A stretch of 64,000 nt of DNA from Polynucleobacter sp. AP-Kaivos-20-H2 (GCF_018882215.1 NZ_JACVOX010000001.1:186001-250000); one strand, 5' to 3'. Shown: positions 28,644-39,194, numbered from the stretch's first letter. Numbers and translations: made by a program. Notes: generated by a model from the sequence alone, not told the origin.

Positions 28644-29396
28644 TTATTTTCTCAGGAGCATCTGTTTTGCAATACCGCGTAGCAGATCAATCTCTTCTTT
28701 ATGAAGGCGGCTACGAGCAAACAGCGCTTGAATACGGGGCATCAGTTTCTTGGGGTTGGCTGGATCTAAATACCCAATAGCCTCCAAACCTTCGCGCCAA
28801 TGTTCCACCATCGCTGCAACGGCCGCAGGATCGGCAAAATCAGCCATTTCTTCCCGGCTAGATAAGGCATTTCGCCCTCCCAAATGCCGGGAGAGTGTTT
28901 CCCTAAGGGTGTAAGCGCAGACCATAATTGCCTGGGCCAAGTTAAGAGACGGGTAGTCAGGATTGGCATCTAACCAGACCCTATGGGTGCATAAGGCCAA
29001 ATGATCGTTATCCAAGCCAGTTCTTTCTGGACCAAAGAGCAGGGCAACCTGTGCTCCTCCTGCTGTCGTATCGGTTATTAAGGTCCGAGCGGTTTGCCAG
29101 TCTAAGGCTGGCGGGCCAAACTCTCGATCACGGCTGGTTAAGCCTAAAACTAGTGAGCAACCCTCTACGGCGGAAGATAAAGAGCTTGTTTCTGAGGAGT
29201 GCTGAAGGATATCTGCCGCACCGCTGGCTAGAGCAATGGCATCCGCATTGGCTGCTATATCTTTGATCTTGGGATTAATAAGGCGCAGGTCGCTAAAGCC
29301 CATCGTTTTAAGGGCGCGAGCAGCTGAACCCACGTTTCCTGGGTGACTGGTTTCGACTAAAACCCAGCGCAGTAGTTCAGATTTGTCGATATTCAT
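28644..29396 (-). CDS. trmJ: tRNA/rRNA 2'-O-methyltransferase TrmJ-like (SPOUT)
   Basis: A 250-residue SPOUT methyltransferase. VLVETSHPGNVGSAARALKTMGF is the TrmH/TrmJ N-terminal motif; LLFGPERTGLDNDHLALC and PSLNLAQAIMVCAYTL form the trefoil knot that binds SAM. A C-terminal helical extension of about 85 residues matches TrmJ, which methylates tRNA position 32. ATG 29396 is used; a TTG three codons upstream is less likely. Divergent from suhB. Confidence 0.9.
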   Translation of the reverse strand: MNIDKSELLRWVLVETSHPGNVGSAARALKTMGFSDLRLINPKIKDIAANADAIALASGAADILQHSSETSSLSSAVEGCSLVLGLTSRDREFGPPALDWQTARTLITDTTAGGAQVALLFGPERTGLDNDHLALCTHRVWLDANPDYPSLNLAQAIMVCAYTLRETLSRHLGGRNALSSREEMADFADPAAVAAMVEHWREGLEAIGYLDPANPKKLMPRIQALFARSRLHKEEIDLLRGIAKQMLLRK

Positions 29397-29536
29397 CAAT
29401 GCCAATGGGAGTGTTTATAGGGGGTAATAGATGCTAATCGTTTAGAATCAGTCTGTTAGCTTCGTATTGTCATGCAATTTTCCTTTTTGCAGGCATTACA
29501 AGGAGCTTGTTCTTATTTAATTTGTCCATCAATACT

Positions 29537-30325
29537 ATGCATCCCATGTTAAATGTGGCCGTCAAGGCCGCCCGTCGCGCTGGAACAGTTATTAATCGTG
29601 CTTCTTTGAACTTGGAGCGCTTGCAAGTTGACCGTAAGCAACACAACGATTTCGTCACCGAGGTGGACAAAGCCGCAGAAGCGGCCATCATTGAAACGCT
29701 TAGCGAAGCCTATCCAACCCATGGATTTTTGGCTGAAGAAACAGGCGAGCACAATGCGGATGCAGAAAACGTTTGGATCATTGATCCACTAGATGGCACA
29801 ACTAATTTTATTCACGGCTTTCCGCAGTATGCAGTTTCGATTGCGCTCGCAGTCAATGGCGTGACTCAACAAGCCGTTGTTTATGACCCAACACGTGATG
29901 AGTTATTCACTGCTACCCGTGGTGCGGGTGCGTATTTGGATCGTCGGCGTTTGCGTGTAGCTACGCAAGATCGCTTGGCAAATTCTTTGCTCGGTACTGG
30001 CTTTCCGTATCGTGAAGACCAGGACTTAGAAAAGTATTTAAAGATCTTTGCTGAAATGTCACGTCAATGCGCGGGCTTACGTCGCCCAGGCGCTGCATCA
30101 TTGGATTTGGCTTATGTAGCAGCTGGTCGTTACGATGGATTTTTTGAGAGCGATCTCAAACCATGGGACATGGCTGCTGGTGCATTGCTAATTACTGAAG
30201 CAGGTGGACTGATTGGTAACTATCGCGGCGAAGAAGGCTTTCTGAAAAGTGGCGAAGTCATGGCTGCTAATCCACGCATCTTCGCGCAGATGGTGCAGTC
30301 ACTCTCTAAATACTCAGTTTCTTAA
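29537..30325 (+). CDS. suhB: Inositol-1-monophosphatase family protein SuhB
   Basis: A 262-residue Mg-dependent phosphatase. The metal motif [21 protein letters not shown] and the C-terminal [16 protein letters not shown] are all present. In proteobacteria SuhB also joins rRNA antitermination complexes; that role is family knowledge only. The start [16 protein letters not shown] is the classical one; an upstream TTG 29507 lies only one base after an AGGAG and is rejected. Confidence 0.94.
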   Translation: MHPMLNVAVKAARRAGTVINRASLNLERLQVDRKQHNDFVTEVDKAAEAAIIETLSEAYPTHGFLAEETGEHNADAENVWIIDPLDGTTNFIHGFPQYAVSIALAVNGVTQQAVVYDPTRDELFTATRGAGAYLDRRRLRVATQDRLANSLLGTGFPYREDQDLEKYLKIFAEMSRQCAGLRRPGAASLDLAYVAAGRYDGFFESDLKPWDMAAGALLITEAGGLIGNYRGEEGFLKSGEVMAANPRIFAQMVQSLSKYSVS

Positions 30326-30357
30326 TTCAATTTCTCGAACTGAGAAGTCTGTAGCGT

Positions 30358-31140
30358 TTAGTGCTTAATGAGGTCGAGATAGCGCGCTCCAGCACTATCG
30401 ATCAGTAGGGCGCTTGACCGAGGGTGAAGGCTCTCAGGGTGATCGAGATCCCAGTCAGATAAAACCCAGCGCTGCCAAGCCTGGGTATTCAAAGATTCTT
30501 CATGATGGGCTGGCAAGTGAGTATGCCCATGAACTAATCTGTCGCCAGATTGATCTTTCATCACAGCTGCACAAGCTTCTCGCGTGACATCCATTTTGAG
30601 TTGATTTGCAGCAGAGCGTTGCTGTGTTTGATATTGACTATGACTATTGCTACGTAGATGCTGGGCAACACCTTTGCGCCAATTGAGGGGCAAGGTTAAA
30701 AAGAGTTTTTGCACCCAAGGTTTTCTAACCCAACTACGAAATACCTGATAGCCAAAGTCTGCAGTGCATAAAGCATCACCATGGGCTAAGACCCATTTGT
30801 GTGAGGCTAATTCAACTACGCTAGGATCTGGCAAGAGCGTCATGCCAGTCTTTTTAATAAAACTTTTGCCGATTAAAAAATCTCGATTGCCATGGATGTA
30901 ATATGTTTTTACTTTGGCAGAAAGATTGGCGATGGCACGCTGAACTTCTTGTTGAAAAGGTGAAGATGCGGATACATCGTCACCAACCCAATACTCAAAT
31001 AAGTCACCCAAAATAAATACAGCCTCAACTTTAGGAGCGTCTTTTTCACAGAAGTCAAAAAAGCGTTGCGCCGTCAAGGGCATTGACGGCGTGAGATGTA
31101 AGTCTGATATGAGCAGCGCGCTCGCGTGTTGCGGAATCAT
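30358..31140 (-). CDS. lpxH: UDP-2,3-diacylglucosamine diphosphatase
   Basis: Lipid A enzyme cutting UDP-diacylglucosamine to lipid X plus UMP. A 260-residue calcineurin-like phosphoesterase with [39 protein letters not shown] and GHTHLPAHH, the full set of metal-binding motifs. It overlaps ppiB by four bases and is the last gene of the TPR lipoprotein-ppiB-lpxH unit. Confidence 0.95.
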   Translation of the reverse strand: MIPQHASALLISDLHLTPSMPLTAQRFFDFCEKDAPKVEAVFILGDLFEYWVGDDVSASSPFQQEVQRAIANLSAKVKTYYIHGNRDFLIGKSFIKKTGMTLLPDPSVVELASHKWVLAHGDALCTADFGYQVFRSWVRKPWVQKLFLTLPLNWRKGVAQHLRSNSHSQYQTQQRSAANQLKMDVTREACAAVMKDQSGDRLVHGHTHLPAHHEESLNTQAWQRWVLSDWDLDHPESLHPRSSALLIDSAGARYLDLIKH

Positions 31141-31640
31141 TCCTCGAGAACAGTAGCCTTCTCAATCACAACATCTTCAGCAGGAACATCTTGGTGAAAG
31201 CCGGAGCTACCAGTCTTGACTTTGCGAATGGTGTCAACGATATCCATGCCGCCAGTAACTTTGCCGAATACCGCATAACCCCAGCCTTGGGCATTCGGAG
31301 CGGTGTGGTTTAAGAAATCGTTGTCATTCACATTGATGAAGAATTGAGCGGTTGCAGAATGTGGGTCGCTGGTACGCGCCATGGCTACAGTGTAGCGATC
31401 ATTCTTGAGGCCATTATTAGCTTCGTTTTCAATTTCTGCGCCTGTAGGCTTTTGCTTCATGCCCGCAGTCATGCCGCCGCCTTGAACCATAAAGTTATCA
31501 ATGACACGATGAAAGATTGTGCCATCGTAGTGACCGCTTTTTACGTATTGCAAAAAGTTAGCAACACTTTTCGGTGCCTTAGCTGCATCAAGAGTGAGGG
31601 TGATCTCACCCTTATTGGTTTTTAAGAGAACTTTCGCCAT
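31137..31640 (-). CDS. ppiB: Peptidyl-prolyl cis-trans isomerase B (cyclophilin)
   Basis: A 167-residue cytosolic cyclophilin with no signal peptide. The catalytic [14 protein letters not shown] and the substrate-pocket segments [13 protein letters not shown] and [16 protein letters not shown] are present. It overlaps the upstream lipoprotein gene by 29 bases and lpxH by four, so the three are translated as one tight operon. Confidence 0.95.
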   Translation of the reverse strand: MAKVLLKTNKGEITLTLDAAKAPKSVANFLQYVKSGHYDGTIFHRVIDNFMVQGGGMTAGMKQKPTGAEIENEANNGLKNDRYTVAMARTSDPHSATAQFFINVNDNDFLNHTAPNAQGWGYAVFGKVTGGMDIVDTIRKVKTGSSGFHQDVPAEDVVIEKATVLEE

Positions 31641-32526
31641 TATTAGGTCTACTTTCTAGAGAGTTAGTGGATGGAGTATTGCTAGGCAGAGTATCTGCAG
31701 AATTGAGGGCGCGATTAACAGGGCGCTTTGCAGGGGGCTTGAGCACATCTAAGAGCGCTTTAGCGCGGTTGGAGTATTGGCGCTGATTCAGTGTTGCATT
31801 TTTCGCAGCGTCTTCATACGCTTGAGCGCCAAGGCGAATATAGATCTCACCCAAATTAGCTGAGGCAATGGCATAGCTAGGACGCAGCTTTAATGCAAGC
31901 TCTAAATAATCTCGCGCTTCAATCCATTGACCTTGGTTGGCAGCTATCGCGGCAAGATTGTTATAAGGCTCTGGTAATTCTGGGAACTGCTGAGTAATTT
32001 CAATCAACGTTTTTTTGGCTTGATCGAATTGGCGCATCTCAATTTGTAAGCGCGCTTTTACAAAACGCAATTGCACATTGCGTGGCGTCTTCTTGAGATC
32101 CGTATTGATTTGGGTAACCGCATCTTGGTATTTACGTGCCTTGATGAGTTTTTCTACATCGGATGGCACTGCATTTTTGGTGATGGGGTCCGGCTCAATA
32201 ATCAAGAAGGATAAAAATGGGACGCCAACGGTCTCTGATAACTCTGGGTTTAATGGGTCATAGCCCATATCCGCCGATAACCTAGGGGGATCCGTTGGAC
32301 TGTAACCACCTAAATAGGGTTGTGGAGCCAATTGGCCTGACTTCATTTCTTGGGTATTTAATGCCTGAATTTCAGCATCGGCACGTTGCTGGGCAGGCGT
32401 GCTGCAGCCTGTCATCAGTACCAGCGATACCAAAGTGGCAAAAGCTGGGACTAAGATCTTATTCAGGGCAGGGTGTGGCGCTGGGGCGTTGTGGGGCATA
32501 GAGGAAGGGGTGTGAAACGGGCTCAT
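31612..32526 (-). CDS. TPR-containing lipoprotein
   Basis: A 304-residue envelope protein. After an N-terminal signal peptide, the lipobox is LMTGC (Cys about 41). Residues 125-265 hold TPR-like repeats ([57 protein letters not shown]). The C-terminal tail is Ser/Asn/Pro-rich. Function unknown; it may act in cell-envelope assembly. ATG 32499 (MPHNAP) is an equally possible start. Divergent from cysS by about 60 bases. Confidence 0.82.
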   Translation of the reverse strand: MSPFHTPSSMPHNAPAPHPALNKILVPAFATLVSLVLMTGCSTPAQQRADAEIQALNTQEMKSGQLAPQPYLGGYSPTDPPRLSADMGYDPLNPELSETVGVPFLSFLIIEPDPITKNAVPSDVEKLIKARKYQDAVTQINTDLKKTPRNVQLRFVKARLQIEMRQFDQAKKTLIEITQQFPELPEPYNNLAAIAANQGQWIEARDYLELALKLRPSYAIASANLGEIYIRLGAQAYEDAAKNATLNQRQYSNRAKALLDVLKPPAKRPVNRALNSADTLPSNTPSTNSLESRPNNGESSLKNQ

Positions 32527-32586
32527 TCGATATACTCAGCGCTCAGTCTAACAAATTGGCGCTACTTGCCCCACCTTTATAGCCCT

Positions 32587-34008
32587 ATGCTGCAAATCTA
32601 TAACACCCTTAGCCGTTCTAAACAGGTCTTTAAGCCCATAGTGCCGGGCAAGGTCAAGATGTACGTCTGTGGCATGACGGTTTATGACTTTTGTCATATT
32701 GGCCATGCCAGGGTCATGATTGTCTTTGATATGGTGGTGCGTTGGCTTAGGGCTAGCGGCTATGAAGTGCTTTATGTGCGCAATATCACTGATATTGATG
32801 ACAAGATCATCAACCGTGCCATTGAGAATGGCGAACCCATTTCTGCATTAACCAATCGCTTTATCGATGCGATGCATGCCGACTCGGATGAATTGGGTTT
32901 AATGCATCCCGATCAAGAGCCGCGCGCTACCGATTACATCGCCCAAATGCAGGGCATGATTGGCAAACTCATTGAAAACGAATTGGCTTATCAAGCCAAT
33001 GATGGTGATGTCAATTTTGCGGTGCGTTTATTGCCGCGTTATGGTCAGCTATCCGGTAAGACGCTTGATGAATTAAATGCTGGCGAGCGGGTGGCAGTGG
33101 GTGATGGCAAACGTGACCCACTGGATTTCGTTTTATGGAAAAGTGCTAAAGCAGAAGAGCCGGCTGATACTCGCTGGAAATCGCCATGGGGCGAAGGCCG
33201 TCCAGGCTGGCATATTGAGTGCTCAGCAATGTCTTGTGACTTACTGGGCGAGCATTTTGATATTCATGGTGGCGGTGCCGATTTGCAATTCCCGCACCAC
33301 GAAAATGAAATTGCCCAAAGCGAAGGCGCTTTGTATGGCAAGGATCGCAAAGATGACGATGCTCCCTTTGTAAATTACTGGATGCATAATGGCCACATTC
33401 GGGTCAATGAAGAAAAGATGTCTAAGTCGTTAGGCAATTTCTTCTTAATTCGGGATGTGCTTAAAAGCTTTGATCCTGAAGTATTGCGCTTCTTCATGCT
33501 CAAGGCGCATTACCGTAGTCCGATAAATTACAGCGATGCACAACTAGAAGAGGCGCGCTCAGGCCTTGGTCGTCTATATACCGCCTTGGCTCAAGCCCCA
33601 AAAGCGCAAGCAATTAATCTGGATCCACATAACCCGTGGGCCAAGCGCTTTGCGGATGCCATGAATGATGATTTCAATACACCAGAGGCGATTGCAGTCT
33701 TGTTTGACCTGGCCAGCGAAGTTAACCGTGCACAAGGCGAAGAAAAGCAATTGCTCGCCAATACAATGAAGGCCCTAGGCGCTTCATTGAATTTCTTGCA
33801 GCGTGATCCAACCGCATTTTTACAAGCGGGCTCCAAAAATCAGGATGGCTTAAGTCCTGCACAAATTGAAGAACATATCGCTGCACGTGTGGCTGCCAAA
33901 CAGGCAAAAGATTTTGCCCAAGCAGACTTAATTCGTAAGACATTACTAGAGCAAGGAATTGTTCTGGAAGATAAACCCGGCGGCTTAACAGAATGGCGTA
34001 GGGCTTAA
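32587..34008 (+). CDS. cysS: Cysteinyl-tRNA synthetase
   Basis: Class I synthetase of 473 residues. It has the zinc-coordinating [20 protein letters not shown] with the HIGH motif, [13 protein letters not shown] and [11 protein letters not shown] zinc ligands, and the KMSKS motif in [16 protein letters not shown]-type helical anticodon domain follows. ATG 32587 ([13 protein letters not shown]) is the family start; the frame is open upstream but unsupported. Its last base is shared with the start of the next gene (TAATG). Confidence 0.97.
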   Translation: MLQIYNTLSRSKQVFKPIVPGKVKMYVCGMTVYDFCHIGHARVMIVFDMVVRWLRASGYEVLYVRNITDIDDKIINRAIENGEPISALTNRFIDAMHADSDELGLMHPDQEPRATDYIAQMQGMIGKLIENELAYQANDGDVNFAVRLLPRYGQLSGKTLDELNAGERVAVGDGKRDPLDFVLWKSAKAEEPADTRWKSPWGEGRPGWHIECSAMSCDLLGEHFDIHGGGADLQFPHHENEIAQSEGALYGKDRKDDDAPFVNYWMHNGHIRVNEEKMSKSLGNFFLIRDVLKSFDPEVLRFFMLKAHYRSPINYSDAQLEEARSGLGRLYTALAQAPKAQAINLDPHNPWAKRFADAMNDDFNTPEAIAVLFDLASEVNRAQGEEKQLLANTMKALGASLNFLQRDPTAFLQAGSKNQDGLSPAQIEEHIAARVAAKQAKDFAQADLIRKTLLEQGIVLEDKPGGLTEWRRA

Positions 34009-34682
34009 TGACTGCAGCAAAAGAAATAAAAGTAGAAAAAGCAGAATCAATTCTTGAGGAAATTGCTCCAGACTATTGGGAGCAGGCTTGCAAGGAATTG
34101 ATGAAGCATGATCGTATTCTGAAAAAACTGATTCCTAAAATTGGATCTGGATTTTTAGTGACGCGCGGCGATTCATTTAATACTTTGGCAAGATCGATTG
34201 TAGGGCAGCAGATTTCAGTAGCAGCAGCCCAATCCGTTTGGAATAGAGTGGTTGCCGCTAGCAAAAAGAAAGTCACCCCCAAAAATATCCTAGCGCTCTC
34301 TGTAGAAGAATTGCGTGCAGCGGGATTGTCTGGGCGCAAGGCGGAGTACATCCGTGATTTGGCAGATCACTTTGATTCTGGGCGCCTGCATGCCAATCAG
34401 TGGAAAGATATGGATGATGAGAGCGTGATCAAAGAATTAAGCTCTATTCGGGGAATTGGGCGCTGGACTGCTGAAATGTTCCTCATTTTTAATATGGTTC
34501 GCCCTAATATCCTTCCTCTAGACGATGTTGGTCTAATTAAAGCTATTTCCCTCAATTACTTCAGCGGTGAGCCTGTTAGCCGCCATGAGGCGAGGGAGGT
34601 GGCTGCCAATTGGGCCCCATGGCGAACGGTAGCTACCTGGTATATGTGGAGAAGTCTCGACCCCGCCCCAGTTGAACATTAA
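34008..34682 (+). CDS. DNA-3-methyladenine glycosylase II-like (HhH-GPD)
   Basis: Base-excision repair glycosylase of 224 residues. A helical HhH-GPD fold with SIVGQQISVAAAQSVWNRV, the hairpin LSSIRGIGRWTAEMFLIF and the catalytic Asp in LPLDDVGL. The N-terminal TBP-like domain of E. coli AlkA is missing, making it closer to the short MAG/AfAlkA-like forms. It would remove alkylated purines. It overlaps cysS by one base, so re-initiation is likely. Confidence 0.9.
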   Translation: MTAAKEIKVEKAESILEEIAPDYWEQACKELMKHDRILKKLIPKIGSGFLVTRGDSFNTLARSIVGQQISVAAAQSVWNRVVAASKKKVTPKNILALSVEELRAAGLSGRKAEYIRDLADHFDSGRLHANQWKDMDDESVIKELSSIRGIGRWTAEMFLIFNMVRPNILPLDDVGLIKAISLNYFSGEPVSRHEAREVAANWAPWRTVATWYMWRSLDPAPVEH

Positions 34683-34691
34683 AATCAGACT

Positions 34692-35663
34692 ATGAAAACG
34701 ACTTTCCTGGATTTTGAGCAGCAAATCGCCGAATTAGAGTCAAAGATTGAAGAGCTGCGTTTTGTACAAGACGAGTCATCGGTAGATATCTCCGATGAGA
34801 TCAAAACTCTTTCCGAAAAAAGTCAGCAATTAACAAAAGATGTTTATGCCAATTTGACTCCTTGGCAGGTCTCTCAAGTAGCGCGTCATCCACAGCGTCC
34901 TTACACCTTAGATTATGTTGACGCCTTATTTACCGACTTCCATGAACTGCATGGTGATCGCACTTTTGCAGATGATCAATCAATCATTGCTGGATTAGCC
35001 CGTTTTGAAAATCAGCCTTGTATGGTGATTGGTCATCAGAAGGGCCGCGATACTAAAGAGCGTGCCCTCAGAAACTTCGGCATGAGTCGGCCAGAAGGTT
35101 ATCGCAAAGCAATGCGCCTTATGCGTCTTGCAGAAAAGTTTGGCATTCCGGTATTTACTTTTGTGGATACCCCAGGCGCATTCCCTGGTATTGATGCAGA
35201 AGAGCGCAATCAGTCTGAAGCGATTGGTCGCAATTTGTTTGTGCAAGCAGAGCTTGAAGTTCCAATCATCGCCACCATTATTGGTGAAGGTGGTTCCGGT
35301 GGTGCGTTAGCAATTGCTATGGGCGATGTGGTCTTAATGTTGCAGAACTCCACTTACTCAGTAATCTCTCCTGAAGGCTGCGCCTCTATCCTCTGGAAGA
35401 CCGCCGATAAGGCTCCTGAGGCGGCTGAGCAGCTGGGCCTCACAGCTCAGCGCTTAAAGGCTTTGGGTTTAATCGATAAGATCGTTGCTGAGCCTATTGG
35501 TGGCGCACATCGTGATTACGACAATATGATGAGCAATATGCGCAAAGCACTTGCTGAATCCTTAAAAACTTTTGATGGCATGAAGGTAGATGCATTACTT
35601 GAACGTCGTCATGAGCGTTTGATGAGCTATGGCAAGTTCAAGGAAATTACAGCAAAGTCCTAA
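34692..35663 (+). CDS. accA: Acetyl-CoA carboxylase carboxyltransferase alpha subunit
   Basis: Carboxyltransferase half-subunit for malonyl-CoA synthesis; pairs with AccD encoded elsewhere. 323 residues: a helical N-terminus ([17 protein letters not shown]) and a crotonase core with [26 protein letters not shown] and [15 protein letters not shown], the oxyanion-hole glycines. Its end overlaps tilS by 35 bases. Confidence 0.97.
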   Translation: MKTTFLDFEQQIAELESKIEELRFVQDESSVDISDEIKTLSEKSQQLTKDVYANLTPWQVSQVARHPQRPYTLDYVDALFTDFHELHGDRTFADDQSIIAGLARFENQPCMVIGHQKGRDTKERALRNFGMSRPEGYRKAMRLMRLAEKFGIPVFTFVDTPGAFPGIDAEERNQSEAIGRNLFVQAELEVPIIATIIGEGGSGGALAIAMGDVVLMLQNSTYSVISPEGCASILWKTADKAPEAAEQLGLTAQRLKALGLIDKIVAEPIGGAHRDYDNMMSNMRKALAESLKTFDGMKVDALLERRHERLMSYGKFKEITAKS

Positions 35664-36942
35664 GCCGGGAAAACGAATTGCGGTTGCCTTAAGTGGCGGC
35701 CTCGATTCGGTTGTGTTGCTCGACACGGTTTGCAAGGCGCAAGCTAAAGAAGCAACACAAAACAAAAACCAAACCAAGAACGAGATTTACGCTTTTCATA
35801 TTCATCATGGCTTGCAAAAATCAGCAGATGAGTGGTTAATCTTTTGTGAGAAGCTAGCAAAAAAATACAAGATCCATTTTGATTTTCGACTCTTGCATCT
35901 AGACAATCCACACGAGCAAGGCAATATCGAGGCTAGAGCAAGAGCAGGGCGTTACGAAGCGCTCGCCGATCTCTGTGAAGAATATTGCATCGAAGATTTA
36001 CTCTTGGCCCATCACCAAAACGATCAAGCGGAAACCGTTCTCCTGCAGCTCCTGCGGGGCTCAGGCGTAGCTGGCTTGTCTGGTATGCCAACCAGTAGGG
36101 GAGTTTCAAGCAATCAAAGTCTCACCCTATGGCGACCACTTTTAAATCAAAGTAGACAAGAGCTTGAGGCTTACGCAAAAGAACATAAGCTCCAATGGAT
36201 TGAAGATCCCAGCAATCAAGATACAAAATATCGCCGTAATGCCGTTCGTAAAAGAATTATTCCAGTACTAGAAAAGATTCAACCAGAAGCCTTGGCTAAT
36301 ATGGCGCGCAGTGCAGAGCTTCTTGGCGAAGCACAAACACTACTTAACCGACTAGCAACACAAGATGGCAGAAGCATTCTCAATAAAGATCAATTGAAAG
36401 TAAGCCCATTACTAGCTCTTGCTAAAGATGATTTACCGGCAGCAAACAATGTCTTGCGCCATTGGTTGCAAACGCAGCAGTTGGCGATGCCATCTCAGGA
36501 GCGCCTACAAGCTTGGTGGCGTGATCTTGCTAAAGTCAAAGCAGATGCCAAATTAGAGTGGTTGCATGATGAGAAAAAAATCTACCTATGGCGTGGGGCA
36601 CTGCAAGTATCCAATCCAGAAGAAGGGGGTTGGGTTCTCAAATTACTTCCAGCGAATTCCAAGCAATTAGGTCTGCCTGCAGATTGGGTAAAAGCTGCCC
36701 AAGAGAATAATCAAATCACCCTTAGAGAGCGCCTAGGCTCGGAGAAGATCCAGGTTAAGCCTAAGACGCCCCGTAAAACCCTTAAAAACCTCTACCAGGA
36801 GGCTGATATCCCACCCTGGGAGCGTCAGGCCCCCTTGCTCTATATCAACGATGAATTGATCGCGGTGGCTGGTATTGGGCTGAGTTACCCACATCTGACT
36901 TCAGATGGCAAACGTTTCCTGCCAATTTGGACTAAGGCGTAA
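35629..36942 (+). CDS. tilS: tRNA(Ile)-lysidine synthase
   Basis: Makes lysidine at the anticodon wobble base of tRNA-Ile so that it reads AUA. The PP-loop SGGLDS (residues 22-27), [11 protein letters not shown], and [20 protein letters not shown] are diagnostic. The C-terminal domain (from about 360) matches the TilS_C region with [11 protein letters not shown]. 437 residues. It begins inside accA and ends eleven bases into the convergent toxin gene. Confidence 0.95.
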   Translation: MASSRKLQQSPKPGKRIAVALSGGLDSVVLLDTVCKAQAKEATQNKNQTKNEIYAFHIHHGLQKSADEWLIFCEKLAKKYKIHFDFRLLHLDNPHEQGNIEARARAGRYEALADLCEEYCIEDLLLAHHQNDQAETVLLQLLRGSGVAGLSGMPTSRGVSSNQSLTLWRPLLNQSRQELEAYAKEHKLQWIEDPSNQDTKYRRNAVRKRIIPVLEKIQPEALANMARSAELLGEAQTLLNRLATQDGRSILNKDQLKVSPLLALAKDDLPAANNVLRHWLQTQQLAMPSQERLQAWWRDLAKVKADAKLEWLHDEKKIYLWRGALQVSNPEEGGWVLKLLPANSKQLGLPADWVKAAQENNQITLRERLGSEKIQVKPKTPRKTLKNLYQEADIPPWERQAPLLYINDELIAVAGIGLSYPHLTSDGKRFLPIWTKA

Positions 36943-37225
36943 TCCCAGATTCTTTTTGATGACGTATGGTGCAAATGAGCACGGCATTTTTAGTTTCATC
37001 AAAGCTGTATAGCGCTACGTAACCAGACTTTCCGCGGGAGATAATTAATTCTCTGATGTGGGCATCGCAGGTGCGACCGATGTAAGGGTGTTCAGACAAT
37101 ATCTGAATTGCGCTCTCAATAATTTCTAAAGTAGCTAGAGCAGCATTTTTGTCACTTTCAACTAAAAAGTCAGTAAGTCTCTCGAGATCTAATAGGGCTC
37201 TTGGGGAGAAAACAATTCTTACCAA
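36932..37225 (-). CDS. RelE/ParE-family toxin
   Basis: A 97-residue type II toxin candidate. It begins VRIVFSPRALLDLERLTDFLVE, the usual ParE/RelE first strand and helix pair, and later shows HPYIGRTCDAHIRELII and a YVALYSFDETKNAVLICTIRH strand ending in His. The start is TTG 37225, placed within the last codons of the antitoxin (seven-base overlap). RelE members cut mRNA and ParE members block gyrase; which applies here cannot be said. Confidence 0.85.
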   Translation of the reverse strand: MVRIVFSPRALLDLERLTDFLVESDKNAALATLEIIESAIQILSEHPYIGRTCDAHIRELIISRGKSGYVALYSFDETKNAVLICTIRHQKESGITP

Positions 37226-37503
37226 TTCGTTGCTTTCAAGGTTGACTTCTTACCGGCAATGCGTGCTTTTAAATGTTTAAAGACTTTATCTGCATCATGC
37301 ACTTTACCTTCTTGTAAAACCTCCTTGCGAGCATTGTTAGCGTCTTCAATAAAAGATCTCCGCAATTCCGCATTGATGCTTGCTTGCTTAATTGCTTCAA
37401 CCATAAAGGCGTGAGTAGTAATGCCAAGATCTTTGGCCGCATTGGCTGCTTGGAGTTTGATTTCATCAGTGAGTTTGAGGGAGGTCGTACTTATAGGGCT
37501 CAT
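37219..37503 (-). CDS. Ribbon-helix-helix antitoxin
   Basis: A 94-residue partner of the adjacent toxin. The N-terminal TSLKLTDEIKLQAANAAKDLGITTHAFMVEAI is a CopG-type ribbon-helix-helix, here the DNA-binding dimerisation unit. The C-terminal half (RRSFIEDANNARKEVLQEGK) would wrap the toxin. It is the first gene of the pair, as usual. Direct repeats just upstream look like its own operator. Confidence 0.85.
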   Translation of the reverse strand: MSPISTTSLKLTDEIKLQAANAAKDLGITTHAFMVEAIKQASINAELRRSFIEDANNARKEVLQEGKVHDADKVFKHLKARIAGKKSTLKATNW

Positions 37504-37527
37504 GGAAGCTCCAAAGGAAACATTGAG

Positions 37528-37545
37528 GTAACACTAAAGTAACAC
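37528..37545 (-). promoter_or_regulatory. Direct-repeat operator of the toxin-antitoxin pair
   Basis: GTAACAC-TAAA-GTAACAC: two identical seven-base repeats with an 11-base period, one helical turn apart. They start 25 bases upstream of the antitoxin ATG. Ribbon-helix-helix antitoxins commonly bind such repeats on one face of DNA; binding here is inferred. Confidence 0.5.
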
Positions 37546-37581
37546 CATGCTAAACCGGCCCTAGTGCAAAGTCAACGAGTT

Positions 37582-37622
37582 GGGCTTAAGCCCTACAAAA
37601 CCCTGTAAAATAAGCCCTTTTT
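37582..37622 (+). promoter_or_regulatory. Terminator-like hairpin in the lysC leader
   Basis: GGGCTTA (37582-37588) is complementary to TAAGCCC (37611-37617), which is followed by five T's. GGGCTTA can also pair locally with the adjacent TAAGCCC as the palindrome GGGCTTAAGCCC (37582-37593). It resembles a terminator or attenuator 50 bases before lysC. No lysine riboswitch is recognisable. Confidence 0.35.
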
Positions 37623-37674
37623 AGACCTCCAAGGATTCATTTCCTTGTTACAGATAGTTAAATAGACGGTTTTT

Positions 37675-38925
37675 ATGGCTCTTATCGTTCATAAGTACGG
37701 CGGCACCTCAATGGGCTCAACAGAGCGCATTGCCAATGTTGCCAAGCGCGTTGCCAAATGGATGCGTGCAGGTCACCAAGTGGTGGTCGTGCCCTCGGCC
37801 ATGTCTGGCGAAACTAATCGCTTGCTCGGCCTTGCAAAAGAAATTAATCCGGATGCAAACCCACGCGAGTTAGATCAAATTGCATCTACTGGTGAGCAAG
37901 TTAGCTCCGGTCTCTTAGCGCTGGCGTTAATCCGTGAGGGTATCGATGCAGTGAGTTACGCTGGTTGGCAAGTAACAGTCCACACGGATTCTGCATTTAC
38001 CAAAGCGCGCATTAAGAGCATTGATAGCGAAAAGATTCTCAAAGACCTTAATGCTGGTCGAGCAGTGGTTGTTACTGGTTTCCAGGGCGTTGATCCTAAC
38101 GGCAATATCACCACATTAGGTCGTGGTGGTTCAGATACCTCAGCGGTTGCCATGGCAGCGGCCTTAAAGGCCGATGAGTGCTTAATCTACACAGACGTTG
38201 ATGGTGTTTATACAACTGACCCTCGTGTTTGTGAGGACGCACGTCGCCTAGACAAGATTACCTTTGAAGAGATGCTAGAAATGGCAAGCTTAGGTTCAAA
38301 GGTATTGCAGATTCGTTCAGTAGAGTTTGCAGGTAAGTACAAAGTTAAAACCCGGGTTCTGTCTTCTTTGACAGACCCATTGATGCCCTTAGACATTGAG
38401 ATGAAGTCGGGCACCTTGATTACATTTGAAGAGGACAGCACTATGGAAGCCGCAGTTATTTCCGGCATCGCCTTTGCGCGTGATGAAGCGAAGATTACCG
38501 TTCTTGGAGTTCCTGATCGTCCAGGTATTGCGTATCAAATTCTTGGCCCGATTGCGGATGCCAATATTGATGTGGACATCATCATTCAGAACCAATCTGT
38601 AGAAGGTAAGACAGACTTCACATTTACAGTGCCACGTGCTGATTATCAAAAAGCATTAGACATACTGAAGACCACAGTACAAGCCCATATCGAAGCAAAA
38701 GAAATTTCTGGTGATCCAAAGGTTTCTAAAGTTTCAGTAGTTGGTGTTGGCATGCGTTCTCACGTTGGTATCGCCAGCAAGATGTTCCGCACCTTGTCAG
38801 AAGAGGGCATCAATATCTTGATGATCTCCACCAGCGAAATCAAGATCTCAGTAGTGATTGATGAGAAATACATGGAATTGGCTGTACGCGCCTTACATAA
38901 GGCATTTGAGCTGGATCAGAAGTAA
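37675..38925 (+). CDS. lysC: Aspartate kinase
   Basis: First enzyme of the Lys/Thr/Met pathway. 416 residues: the kinase core with VHKYGGTSMGSTERI at the N-terminus, STGEQVSSGLLALAL, GRGGSDTSAVAMAAAL and YTDVDGVYTTDPR, then two ACT domains (from about 265) with VPDRPGIAYQILGPIADANIDVD for amino-acid feedback. It precedes tRNA-Ser and is the last chromosomal protein gene before the putative island. Confidence 0.97.
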   Translation: MALIVHKYGGTSMGSTERIANVAKRVAKWMRAGHQVVVVPSAMSGETNRLLGLAKEINPDANPRELDQIASTGEQVSSGLLALALIREGIDAVSYAGWQVTVHTDSAFTKARIKSIDSEKILKDLNAGRAVVVTGFQGVDPNGNITTLGRGGSDTSAVAMAAALKADECLIYTDVDGVYTTDPRVCEDARRLDKITFEEMLEMASLGSKVLQIRSVEFAGKYKVKTRVLSSLTDPLMPLDIEMKSGTLITFEEDSTMEAAVISGIAFARDEAKITVLGVPDRPGIAYQILGPIADANIDVDIIIQNQSVEGKTDFTFTVPRADYQKALDILKTTVQAHIEAKEISGDPKVSKVSVVGVGMRSHVGIASKMFRTLSEEGINILMISTSEIKISVVIDEKYMELAVRALHKAFELDQK

Positions 38926-38997
38926 GTAAAAAGCGTAATAAACCCCTCAGGAGCGGTTATCCGTTAAACTGTGGGGCGTTGTAATAGTAAGAAGTAC

Positions 38998-39092
38998 GGA
39001 GACGTGGCCGAGCTGGTCGAAGGCACTCCCCTGCTAAGGGAGCATCGGGGCTAAAACTCTGATCGGAGGTTCGAATCCTCTCGTCTCCGCCA
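38998..39092 (+). tRNA. tRNA-Ser (anticodon GCT)
   Basis: Acceptor GGAGACG pairs with CGTCTCC, then discriminator G and encoded CCA. Anticodon stem TCCCC/GGGGA-type pairing around CTGCTAA gives GCT. A long variable arm (CATCGGGGCTAAAACTCTGATC) marks a class II serine tRNA. Its 3' end is repeated at 54647, consistent with use as an integration site. Confidence 0.95.
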
Positions 39093-39139
39093 GTACTTTT
39101 GGTATTTTTTCTGTTTTTCACTATATGCATCAATGACTT

Positions 39140-39161
39140 AGCCCCATAACCGGGGCTTTTT
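39140..39161 (+). terminator. Terminator after tRNA-Ser
   Basis: AGCCCC, loop ATAACC, GGGGCT followed by TTTTT. It lies 48 bases after the tRNA and is conserved in the right-hand repeat copy. Confidence 0.85.
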
Positions 39162-39173
39162 CTTTATCACTCC

Positions 39174-39194
39174 CGCTTACCAGTACGCTTACCA
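39174..39194 (+). repeat. Tandem CGCTTACCA repeats, left copy
   Basis: CGCTTACCA-GTA-CGCTTACCA, two identical nine-base units with a 12-base period. The same arrangement occurs at 54742-54762, and a single unit at 54517-54525. The spacing and position near the tRNA end suggest integrase arm-type sites, by inference. Confidence 0.55.

Noticed and set aside
30326-30357. Terminator between convergent suhB and lpxH
   Set aside because: Only a five-pair stem TTCTC/GAGAA without a T run; too weak to call.
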